In this document: positions 14,244 to 20,207 of the stretch, piece by piece | Position numbering within the stretch: position 1 is the first letter of the stretch | How the letters are laid out: the number at the start of each line of letters is the position of its first letter | Assembly (NCBI GenBank): GCA_030593425.1 | Contig: JAUVHF010000008.1 | Location: forward strand, 1-20,207 | Source of the DNA: Anaerolineales bacterium | GTDB lineage: Bacteria; Chloroflexota; Anaerolineae; UBA7937 | Direction: 5' to 3' | DNA length: 20,207 nucleotides | Program-made: the position numbers and the translations under genes | Notes under the pieces: model-generated | Database searches by the model: none | What the model was told of the DNA's origin: nothing | Seen by the model: the letters and a program-made list of their open reading frames with translations, nothing else

Positions 14244-15038
14244 TCAGCGGGGCGGGGGGAGGATCACCATATGGGGAACACCAAGGGTGGGATGTTTCTG
14301 GATCTCCACCGAAGCCTCGAAGACCCGGCGAATGTTCGCTTCTTGCAAGACCTCTTCAGGAGTCCCGTGGCTAACTATCTCTCCCTCGTTAAGCAACACC
14401 AGGTTATCGAAATAGAGGGCCGCCAAATTGAGATCATGCATGGTGGCCAGCACCGTAAGACCGGACTCCCTGTTGAGCCTCCTCAAGAGTTCCAAGACCT
14501 CCACCTGATGGTTTATATCCAGGTGCACCGTGGGCTCGTCCAAGAGGAGGATATCCGGCTCCTGGGCTAGGGCCATGGTCACTATCACCTTCTGTCGCTC
14601 GCCCCCAGAGAGTTCCTGGAAGGGCCTCTGAGCCAGGTACTGGATGCCTACCCGCTCCATCACCCGCTCTACCACCTCCCTATCCCCTCGTCTCGCTCCC
14701 AGCAGGCGAGGGGCATGGGGCGTCCTCCCCATCATCACCATCTCCCAGACGGAGAAGGAGAAGAGCATCTCCAGTTCCTGGGGGACCACGGCAATGAGGC
14801 GGGCGATATCCCGGCGGCTCATCTGTCCCAGATCTCGCCCCGAGAGGCAGATGCTTCCTGATTTGGGGGGCATGAAACCACTCAAGATCCTGAGCAAGGT
14901 GGTCTTCCCCGAACCGTTGGGACCGATAAGGCCCACGATATCCCCCTTTTTCAAACCCAGACTCACGCCCTTGATAACCAGGCCATCGTAATAGGAAAAA
15001 TCCACCCCTCGCGCCTCAAGGATATATCCTTCGGACAT
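14244..15038 (-). CDS. btuD: Cobalamin ABC transporter ATP-binding subunit
   Basis: ATPase of a type II (FecCD/BtuCD-class) importer, 264 residues. Walker A is GPNGSGKTT (39-47), the Q-loop is VVPQE (85-89), the ABC signature is LSGGERQK (143-150), Walker B is ILLLDEPT (163-170) and the H-loop His is 201 (TMHDLNLA). The ATG at 15038 follows a GGGGAGG. It lies 11 bases after btuC, third in the F-C-D order. The subunit class could serve iron-siderophore or heme uptake, but the riboswitch before the operon points to B12. Confidence 0.9.
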   Translation of the reverse strand: MSEGYILEARGVDFSYYDGLVIKGVSLGLKKGDIVGLIGPNGSGKTTLLRILSGFMPPKSGSICLSGRDLGQMSRRDIARLIAVVPQELEMLFSFSVWEMVMMGRTPHAPRLLGARRGDREVVERVMERVGIQYLAQRPFQELSGGERQKVIVTMALAQEPDILLLDEPTVHLDINHQVEVLELLRRLNRESGLTVLATMHDLNLAALYFDNLVLLNEGEIVSHGTPEEVLQEANIRRVFEASVEIQKHPTLGVPHMVILPPPR

Positions 15039-15049
15039 GACCTCCCCCC

Positions 15050-16081
15050 TCAGAAACCATACTCCCTCTTACTACGCCGCAAAAGATAGATGAAAAAGGG
15101 AGCACCCACCAGAGCGGTGATCACCCCCACCGGCAACTCCGCAGGCGCTAAGAGGAGCCGAGCCAAAAGGTCCGAGAGGACTAAAAAGAGCCCTCCCAGG
15201 AGCGCTGCGGCGGGTAGGAGCAGACGATGATCTGGGCCAAAGATCAGCCGCGCCACATGGGGAATCACTAACCCCACAAAGCCCACCAATCCACTTACGG
15301 AGACGGCAGCCGCCGTAAGGAGGGAGCCCAGGATCAAGAGGGTCACTTTCCGCCGTTCAACCGGCACCCCCACATAGGCCGCCTGCTCCTCTCCTAAGGC
15401 AAGGGCGTTCAGGTCGCCAGCGTATAGGTAACTCCAGCCCATCCCCAGAAGGATCAAGGGGGTTACGATCAATAGCTGCTCCCAGCGCCCCCCTCCCAAC
15501 CCGCCCATGGTCCAGAGGATTATGCGCCGCAGCCCTGTGCCACTTAACATCATGAGAAAGGACATCACCGCCGCCAGCATGGAACTGACCGCGAAGCCGG
15601 CCAGGAGCAGGGTGGTCACCGGCGTTCGGGGCCCCACCCGAGCCAGGTTGTAGACCACCAGCACCGCCGCTAGGGCCCCCACGAAAGCGGCCAAAGGCAC
15701 CAAAGTGAAGCCGTACCAAACGATCTGCACCGGTAAGAGCAGAGCCACGGTGGCCCCTAGTGCAGCCCCTCCAGAGGTGCCGATGATATAAGGGTCGGCC
15801 ATGGGGTTCCGCAAAAGCCCCTGGAAGATCACCCCTGCCGCCGCCAGGGCGAGACCTACCACCAGGGCAGCAGTCACCCGGGGCAAACGGATCTGTAAGA
15901 TGATAGCCTCCTCCCCCTCCGACCAGGTGGGAGAAAGATCCACCCCTGGCAGGCGGCTGAGAAGCAACCGCGCTACCTGATCGAAGGGTACCACCACCGC
16001 CCCCAGAGAGGCGGCTAATACCACGCCCAGGATGAGAACCCCGCCGAGAAGGGCGAGGACGATCAGCGATCTCTTTGCCAA
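15050..16081 (-). CDS. btuC: Cobalamin ABC transporter permease (FecCD/BtuC family)
   Basis: A 343-residue polytopic membrane protein with the FecCD-family arrangement of about ten helices. Signature stretches include RLPRVTAALVVGLALAAAG, GLLRNPMADPYIIGTSGGAALG, VSGLVGFVGLVIPHVARL and GPDHRLLLPAAALLGG. Two copies form the substrate channel through the cytoplasmic membrane. The start is TTG 16081, with GGGAG seven bases upstream. It follows btuF by 48 bases, which hold a strong hairpin. Confidence 0.93.
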   Translation of the reverse strand: MAKRSLIVLALLGGVLILGVVLAASLGAVVVPFDQVARLLLSRLPGVDLSPTWSEGEEAIILQIRLPRVTAALVVGLALAAAGVIFQGLLRNPMADPYIIGTSGGAALGATVALLLPVQIVWYGFTLVPLAAFVGALAAVLVVYNLARVGPRTPVTTLLLAGFAVSSMLAAVMSFLMMLSGTGLRRIILWTMGGLGGGRWEQLLIVTPLILLGMGWSYLYAGDLNALALGEEQAAYVGVPVERRKVTLLILGSLLTAAAVSVSGLVGFVGLVIPHVARLIFGPDHRLLLPAAALLGGLFLVLSDLLARLLLAPAELPVGVITALVGAPFFIYLLRRSKREYGF

Positions 16082-16093
16082 AGCCTCTCTCCC

Positions 16094-16123
16094 GGGGCTA
16101 GGGGGCTTTGGCTCCCTAGCCCC
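16094..16123 (-). other. Intercistronic hairpin between btuF and btuC
   Basis: A perfect 10-base inverted repeat, GGGGCTAGGG and CCCTAGCCCC, closes a 10-base centre that can pair partly further. No T-run follows in the direction of transcription, so it is unlikely to be a full terminator. It may protect the btuF message and let the binding protein be made in excess. Confidence 0.6.
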
Positions 16124-16129
16124 AAAACC

Positions 16130-17053
16130 TCACCTGAAAAGTTCCGGATGTATTATCCTGGCCAACTCCTCCAAGCCATCCACGATGCGAGGCCCCGGAC
16201 GGCTGACCAGGGTATCGTCTATGGGGTAGATCGCTCCCGCCTTGACAGCGGTGATCACCCCCCATCCGGGACGCTCTTCGACCGACTCCGCAGTCACCCC
16301 GTAATTAGCGTCGCCAAGGATGATGATCTCCGGATCCTGGGCTATCACCTCCTCGGTGCTGAACTGAGCCCATTCCATCTCTGCGCTCGCTCCAAGGTTC
16401 ACACCACCAGCCATGGTTATTAGAGCGTCGATGAAGGAACCTGGGCCAGCGGTCCAAGGTCGTGCGGGATCTGTGGCATCCAGTTCGTAGAAGACCAATG
16501 GTTGCCTCTTCGCCTGGGCCACTCGTGAGAGGACCTCATCCATCCGGGCCCTCAGTTCGCTCACCAGGTCAACGGCCTCATCCTCAGTCCCCGTGGTGCG
16601 CCCAACTAACTCGATGTCAGCAAAGATGCCCTCGATGTCAGAGGGAGCCAACACCAACACGGTCAAGCCCAGATCCTCCATGGTTTGGGTCTTCTCCAAC
16701 TGGGCTGCACCCCCTATGTAGAGCACCAAGTCTGGCTCTAAATCCACGATCTTCTCAAGGTTGATCTCGACGAACCCCACCTTCTCTATCCCTTGAGCCT
16801 CTTCCGGGTAGTCGCACAAATCGGTGACCCCCACCACTTTATCCACTAGACCTAGGGCAAAGAGGACCTCCGTATTACTAGGAGCCAGAGATATGATCCG
16901 CTCCGGCACTCCCCTGATCTCCACCGTCCGCTGGGCGTCGTCTAACACCGTAACAGCAGGTAGCGCAACGGTCGGTGTAGCCTGAGCGCAACCCATAACC
17001 AAGGTCAAAACCATCGTCAACCCTAGGGCCAAGAGTACCTCTCTACTGTTCAC
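16130..17053 (-). CDS. btuF: Cobalamin-binding lipoprotein of the ABC transporter
   Basis: A 307-residue substrate-binding protein. The signal peptide ends in a lipobox, VMGC, with Cys22 as the predicted lipidated residue. A short Ala/Thr/Pro linker follows, then the BtuF/FepB fold: VTVLDDAQRTVEIRGVPERIISLAPSNTEVLFALGL, KVVGVTDLCDYPEEA, LEKIVDLEPDLVL, and the C-terminal AQDPEIIILGD with RPGPRIVDGLEELA. The start is GTG 17053 behind GGAGG. It is the first gene after the cobalamin riboswitch, which is the main evidence for B12 rather than iron as the ligand. Confidence 0.9.
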   Translation of the reverse strand: MNSREVLLALGLTMVLTLVMGCAQATPTVALPAVTVLDDAQRTVEIRGVPERIISLAPSNTEVLFALGLVDKVVGVTDLCDYPEEAQGIEKVGFVEINLEKIVDLEPDLVLYIGGAAQLEKTQTMEDLGLTVLVLAPSDIEGIFADIELVGRTTGTEDEAVDLVSELRARMDEVLSRVAQAKRQPLVFYELDATDPARPWTAGPGSFIDALITMAGGVNLGASAEMEWAQFSTEEVIAQDPEIIILGDANYGVTAESVEERPGWGVITAVKAGAIYPIDDTLVSRPGPRIVDGLEELARIIHPELFR

Positions 17054-17093
17054 CCTTTCCTCCCTGAGCCAAAGCTCCTACAAGATTCTCCTC

Positions 17094-17128
17094 TAAAATT
17101 CGAGCCCCCTTGCTTACACAAGGGGGCT
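17094..17128 (-). terminator. Riboswitch-controlled terminator hairpin before btuF
   Basis: On the minus strand, AGCCCCCTTG, a 6-base loop and CAAGGGGGCT make a perfect 10-bp stem (17128-17103), followed by CGAATTTT. The T-run is short but the stem is very stable. An upstream AAGGGGG (17161-17155) could pair with the 5' arm CCCCCTT instead and act as antiterminator. Confidence 0.65.
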
Positions 17129-17183
17129 AACTTTCTCTGGCCAACATATTCCCACCCCCTTTCTCTCGAAGGTTCTTGGAACT

Positions 17184-17304
17184 CGGTGGAGGCAGGTATC
17201 CTGGCTTAGGAGCAACGCCCCATCACAGTTGCGGGACAGCGCCGGACTCACACCGGACTTCCCCTTTTCAGACCAGCCTTTCGGTCAGGGTCACCTCGAC
17301 ACCG
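17184..17304 (-). ncRNA. Cobalamin (AdoCbl) riboswitch
   Basis: Read on the minus strand, the segment has the conserved elements in order. The P1 arm CGGTG (17304-17300) comes first, then AAAGGGGAAGTCCGGTGTGA and GTCCGGCGCTGTCCCGCAACTGTGAT, then the B12 box AGCCAGGATACCTGCC (17206-17191) and the closing CACCG. It lies in the leader of btuFCD, between a promoter and a terminator hairpin. The expected action is that bound coenzyme B12 favours the terminator and shuts off uptake. Confidence 0.93.
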
Positions 17305-17350
17305 GGTCTCGTTATTCGGTTGAAAAACCTCCTCTCGACCTCGTGGCCTC

Positions 17351-17379
17351 ATAATACCACATTTCATCCCCCTTGGCAA
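17351..17379 (-). promoter_or_regulatory. Promoter of the riboswitch-btuFCD transcript
   Basis: On the minus strand, TTGCCA (17379-17374), a 17-base spacer and TATTAT (17356-17351); both hexamers match 5 of 6. It lies about 45 bases before the riboswitch aptamer. Confidence 0.75.
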
Positions 17380-17390
17380 GCCACAAGGGG
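17369..17390. promoter_or_regulatory. Palindrome over the divergent promoters (possible operator)
   Basis: CCCCTTG (17369-17375) and CAAGGGG (17384-17390) form a perfect inverted repeat with an 8-base centre. It covers the -35 of the btu promoter and touches the weak -35 of the membrane-protein promoter. It could be an operator, or a terminator-like hairpin on the plus strand, where AATTTTC follows. Confidence 0.45.
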
Positions 17391-17392
17391 AA

Positions 17393-17422
17393 TTTTCAAC
17401 TTTCCCTCAAATGTGATACAAT
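17393..17422 (+). promoter_or_regulatory. Promoter of the membrane protein-gyrB genes
   Basis: An extended -10, TGATACAAT (the -10 hexamer is 17417-17422), with a weak TTTTCA -35 (17393-17398) 18 bases before it. The predicted start falls at 17429-17430, on the GTG start codon. Confidence 0.55.
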
Positions 17423-17429
17423 CTATAGT

Positions 17430-18338
17430 GTGAAGAACCGTCCAGGCGTCATCGATACGCTCTCTCTAGGCTTCAGAGCTATAACTCAGCAGTTATGGGT
17501 CCTGGCTATCCCCGTGGCTTTGGACCTCTACCTCTGGCTAGGGCCCAGGCTCTCTCCCATCCCTCTTATCCAACGCGCCTCTCTCTACCTACCCTCCACC
17601 GGCCTCGCCATCCAGTTGCAGGAACTTTTAGCGGGTTTCAACCTCTTCTCCCTCCTCGCTTCGGCCATCTTGGCGGTTCCCAGTCTCATGGCGGGGGCGA
17701 CTACCGTTTCGCCCCTGGGCCAAATGGTCATCGAGATAGATGGCGGCCTCCCATTCATGGGTTGGGTTCTGGTCCTGCTCCCCCTCGGTCTTCTCTTGGG
17801 CTGTCTATATTTGGGTCTCATCGCACAGAAGATCCGCGAGAAACCTTACCACTCTCTTCTCCGTCGAATCTGGAGCTACTGGCTGCGGGTTATCCTCCTC
17901 TTGCTCGTCTTCATAGGGGGCGTTATCCTTCTGGGGTTTCCCCTGGCCATAGGCTTCACTTTGGTCTCCCTCCTCAGCGAAAGCCTGGCGCCCATCCTCT
18001 CTACCTTGCTTCTGGCGCTTCTGGTATGGATATGGTTCTACCTCTTTTTCGCCATCGACGCTATCGTCATCAGCGATGCGGGGCCGCTTTCAGCCATCTG
18101 GAATAGCATCAATGTGGTGCGACGCAACTTCTGGTCTTCCCTGGGCTTGATCATCCTCATTAACGTTATCGGCATGGGGCTATCTCTTGTCTGGCGGGCC
18201 CTGGGTGCCAACCCCTGGGGGTTAGCCTTGGGGATCGTGGGGAACGCTTACGTAGGCAGTGGGCTGGCGGCCGCCAGTCTTATCTTCTATCGGGATAGAT
18301 ATACCAGTTGGTTGGAGGAAAGAAGTGGCAGTGGATAG
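17430..18338 (+). CDS. Multi-pass membrane protein of unknown function, upstream of gyrB
   Basis: A 302-residue protein with about six or seven hydrophobic segments, including VLAIPVALDLYLWLG, LFSLLASAILAVPSLMAG, MGWVLVLLPLGLLLGCLYLG, VILLLLVFIGGVILLGFPLA, ILSTLLLALLVWIWFYLFFA, LGLIILINVIGMGLSLVW and GLAAASLIFY. It has no recognised transport or catalytic motif, and I cannot name a family. GTG 17430 is chosen because the extended -10 promoter predicts transcription to begin at or next to it, and frames further upstream would lie inside the promoter. There is no Shine-Dalgarno, so a leaderless message is likely. Its last 14 bases overlap gyrB, so the two are probably co-expressed. Confidence 0.8.
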   Translation: MKNRPGVIDTLSLGFRAITQQLWVLAIPVALDLYLWLGPRLSPIPLIQRASLYLPSTGLAIQLQELLAGFNLFSLLASAILAVPSLMAGATTVSPLGQMVIEIDGGLPFMGWVLVLLPLGLLLGCLYLGLIAQKIREKPYHSLLRRIWSYWLRVILLLLVFIGGVILLGFPLAIGFTLVSLLSESLAPILSTLLLALLVWIWFYLFFAIDAIVISDAGPLSAIWNSINVVRRNFWSSLGLIILINVIGMGLSLVWRALGANPWGLALGIVGNAYVGSGLAAASLIFYRDRYTSWLEERSGSG

Positions 18339-20207
18339 GTATGAAGCCACAGATATCGAGATCCTAGAAGGCCTGGAGGCGGTGCGGCGGCGGCCGGGGA
18401 TGTATATCGGGAGTACCGATCGGCAGGGGCTCCATCACCTGGTCTTCGAAGTGGTCGATAACTCCGTCGATGAGGCCCTGGCCGGGGCTTGCGATGAGAT
18501 AGAGGTCACTATCCACCCCGATAATACGGTGACCGTGGTCGATAACGGCCGCGGCATCCCCGTGGAGACCCATCCCCAGATGGATAAGTCCGCCTTAGAG
18601 GTAGTGCATACCGTCTTGCACGCCGGGGCCAAGTTCGGCGGGGGAGGGTACAAGGTGGCTAGCGGTCTCCACGGTGTGGGGGTCTCCGCGGTGAACGCCC
18701 TCTCCGAGTGGCTGGAGGTGGAGGTCAGGCGGAACGGCAAGGTCTACCGACAGCGGTACGAACGAGGGGTGCCCACCTCCCCGGTTGAAGTGATCGGCGA
18801 GGCCAAAGATACGGGTACCAAGACCACTTTTCTGGCCGATAGAGAGATTGTCCGCACCCTAAACTACAACTTCAACTCCCTAGCCCAGCGGTTCCGAGAG
18901 ATGGCCTTCCTCACCCGGGGCCTGAAAATCACCCTCAGAGACGAAAGGGAGGACCGAGAACACTCCTTTTATTTCGAAGGCGGAATACAATCCTTCGTCC
19001 GCTACCTCAACCGCAACCGTAAGGTACTGCACACCGAGCCTATCTATACGGAACGGACGGTGGATAGCGCCATCATCGAGATGGCTATCCAGTATACCGA
19101 TGGCTATGCCGAATCGGTCCATCCCTTCGCCAACAATATCAACACCGTTGACGGTGGTACCCATCTGACAGGCTTCCGCTCCGCCCTCACGCGGACGATA
19201 AATGACTACGCCCGGCGTAACAACATCCTCAAGGAGACCGACCCCGGGTTCGCTGGAGAGGATGTGCGCGAGGGGTTGACGGCGGTCATAAGCGTGAAAC
19301 TGAAGGATCCCCAGTTCGAGAGCCAAACCAAGGCCAAATTGGGGAACGCCGAGGTGAAAGGGCTGGTGGAATCGGTGGTCTCCGAGAGGCTCTCCACCTT
19401 TCTGGAGGAAGAGCCTAGAGCGGCCAAGGCGATCCTGGAGAAGTGCTTGACGGCGGCCCGTGCGCGGGCCGCGGCTCGCAAGGCCCGTGATCTGGTGATC
19501 CGTAGGAGCGCGCTGGAGAGCGCAACCCTCCCTGGGAAGTTGGCCGATTGCTCGGAGAGAGACCCTAAGAAGTCTGAACTATACATCGTAGAGGGGGATT
19601 CGGCGGGGGGCTCCGCCAAGCAGGGCCGCGACCGCCGCTTCCAAGCCATCCTCCCCTTGCGGGGGAAGATCCTGAACGTGGAGAAGGCGGGCCTCAATAA
19701 GATCTTGAGCAATAAGGAGATCCAGGCCCTCATCACCGCTCTGGGCACGGGGATCAGCGACCAGTTCGACATCAAAAATCTGCGATACCACCGCATCATC
19801 ATCATGACCGATGCTGATGTGGACGGCTCTCACATACGGACCTTGCTTCTCACCTTTTTCTTCCGGTACATGGAGTCGTTGATCGCCAATGGCCACCTCT
19901 ACATCGCCCAGCCTCCCCTCTACCGGATCGAGACCAAGTCGAAGCATACCTACGTCTATACCGAGGAGGAGAAGGAGAGGTTGCTGAAGAAGAGGCGCGG
20001 CCAAAAGGCAACGGTGCAACGGTACAAAGGCCTGGGCGAGATGAACCCCGACCAACTCTGGGAGACGACTATGAACCCCGAGGGGAGAACCATCTTGCAA
20101 GTCACCATAGAGGATGCGACCAAGGCGGATCGGACCTTTAATATGCTCATGGGGGCCGAGGTGCCACCCCGCAAGCGGTTCATCCAGACCCACGCCAAGC
20201 AGGTGAG
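18325..20207 (+). CDS. gyrB: DNA gyrase subunit B (partial, C-terminus cut)
   Basis: An uninterrupted frame of 627 codons runs off the window end. It has the GHKL ATPase motifs EVVDNSVDEAL (ATP-hydrolysis Glu), VVDNGRGIP and GLHGVGVSAVNAL. The transducer loop ESQTKAKLGN carries the QTK lysine. The TOPRIM metal site is VEGDSAGG (Glu near 423) and TDADVDGSH (Asp 496, 498 and 500). The late segment VQRYKGLGEMNPDQLWETT fits GyrB better than ParE. Start GTG 18325 has GGAGG six bases upstream; GTG 18331 is a second possibility. GyrB powers ATP-driven negative supercoiling with GyrA and is the target of coumarin drugs. Perhaps only the last 10-20 residues are missing. Confidence 0.95.
   Translation, partial: MAVDRYEATDIEILEGLEAVRRRPGMYIGSTDRQGLHHLVFEVVDNSVDEALAGACDEIEVTIHPDNTVTVVDNGRGIPVETHPQMDKSALEVVHTVLHAGAKFGGGGYKVASGLHGVGVSAVNALSEWLEVEVRRNGKVYRQRYERGVPTSPVEVIGEAKDTGTKTTFLADREIVRTLNYNFNSLAQRFREMAFLTRGLKITLRDEREDREHSFYFEGGIQSFVRYLNRNRKVLHTEPIYTERTVDSAIIEMAIQYTDGYAESVHPFANNINTVDGGTHLTGFRSALTRTINDYARRNNILKETDPGFAGEDVREGLTAVISVKLKDPQFESQTKAKLGNAEVKGLVESVVSERLSTFLEEEPRAAKAILEKCLTAARARAAARKARDLVIRRSALESATLPGKLADCSERDPKKSELYIVEGDSAGGSAKQGRDRRFQAILPLRGKILNVEKAGLNKILSNKEIQALITALGTGISDQFDIKNLRYHRIIIMTDADVDGSHIRTLLLTFFFRYMESLIANGHLYIAQPPLYRIETKSKHTYVYTEEEKERLLKKRRGQKATVQRYKGLGEMNPDQLWETTMNPEGRTILQVTIEDATKADRTFNMLMGAEVPPRKRFIQTHAKQV

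Noticed and set aside
14244..17053. ABC operon as an iron-siderophore or heme importer
   Set aside because: The protein families alone allow it, but the cobalamin riboswitch in the leader points to B12.
18325..20207. parE (topoisomerase IV) instead of gyrB
   Set aside because: The TOPRIM and C-terminal motifs (VQRYKGLGEMNPDQLWETT) fit GyrB better, though the missing end and absent gyrA/parC leave a small doubt.

Overview
The window is a gene-dense chromosomal segment of a bacterium most like a member of the Chloroflexota (an Anaerolineae/Thermoflexia-type lineage is my best guess, by family resemblance only). Support for this is a bacterial HerA/NurA pair with a Cys-containing NurA, a MurA with Asp at the catalytic-Cys position, Chloroflexota-style GT4/GT9 glycosyltransferases, and heavy use of GTG and TTG starts. 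No phage, IS element, CRISPR array, rRNA or tRNA gene was seen.

Region 1 (1-5659, minus strand): a tight six-gene run in the order phoU, coiled-coil protein, selB, nurA, HAS-barrel protein, herA (cut by the window edge). Most junctions overlap or are a few bases apart, so the genes are probably co-transcribed from a promoter near 5688-5715. It joins phosphate signalling (PhoU), selenocysteine decoding (SelB) and DNA-end processing (NurA-HerA). The coiled-coil protein and the stand-alone barrel protein have no assigned role.

Region 2 (5660-11505, plus strand): a divergent promoter region, then two GT4 glycosyltransferases, a GT9 (heptosyltransferase-family) enzyme, a SAM methyltransferase and MurA. 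This is a compact cell-envelope operon. An extended -10 promoter lies inside the 5' end of the methyltransferase frame. MurA carries Asp117 where most bacteria have the fosfomycin-target Cys.

Region 3 (11506-13152, plus strand): an AbrB/MazE-type antitoxin with a consensus promoter, followed by a PIN-domain toxin remnant broken by an internal deletion and frameshift. Three copies of a short imperfect palindromic repeat flank the pair. Then comes folK, whose 3' end overlaps the convergent deacetylase gene.

Region 4 (13128-17429, minus strand): a secreted NodB-type polysaccharide deacetylase with its own promoter, and a B12 uptake operon (btuF-btuC-btuD). The operon is preceded by a promoter, a cobalamin riboswitch and a terminator/antiterminator expression platform. 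A hairpin lies between btuF and btuC.

Region 5 (17373-20207, plus strand): a palindrome-bearing divergent promoter region, a multi-pass membrane protein of unknown function that appears to be translated from a leaderless mRNA, and gyrB (cut by the window end), which overlaps it.
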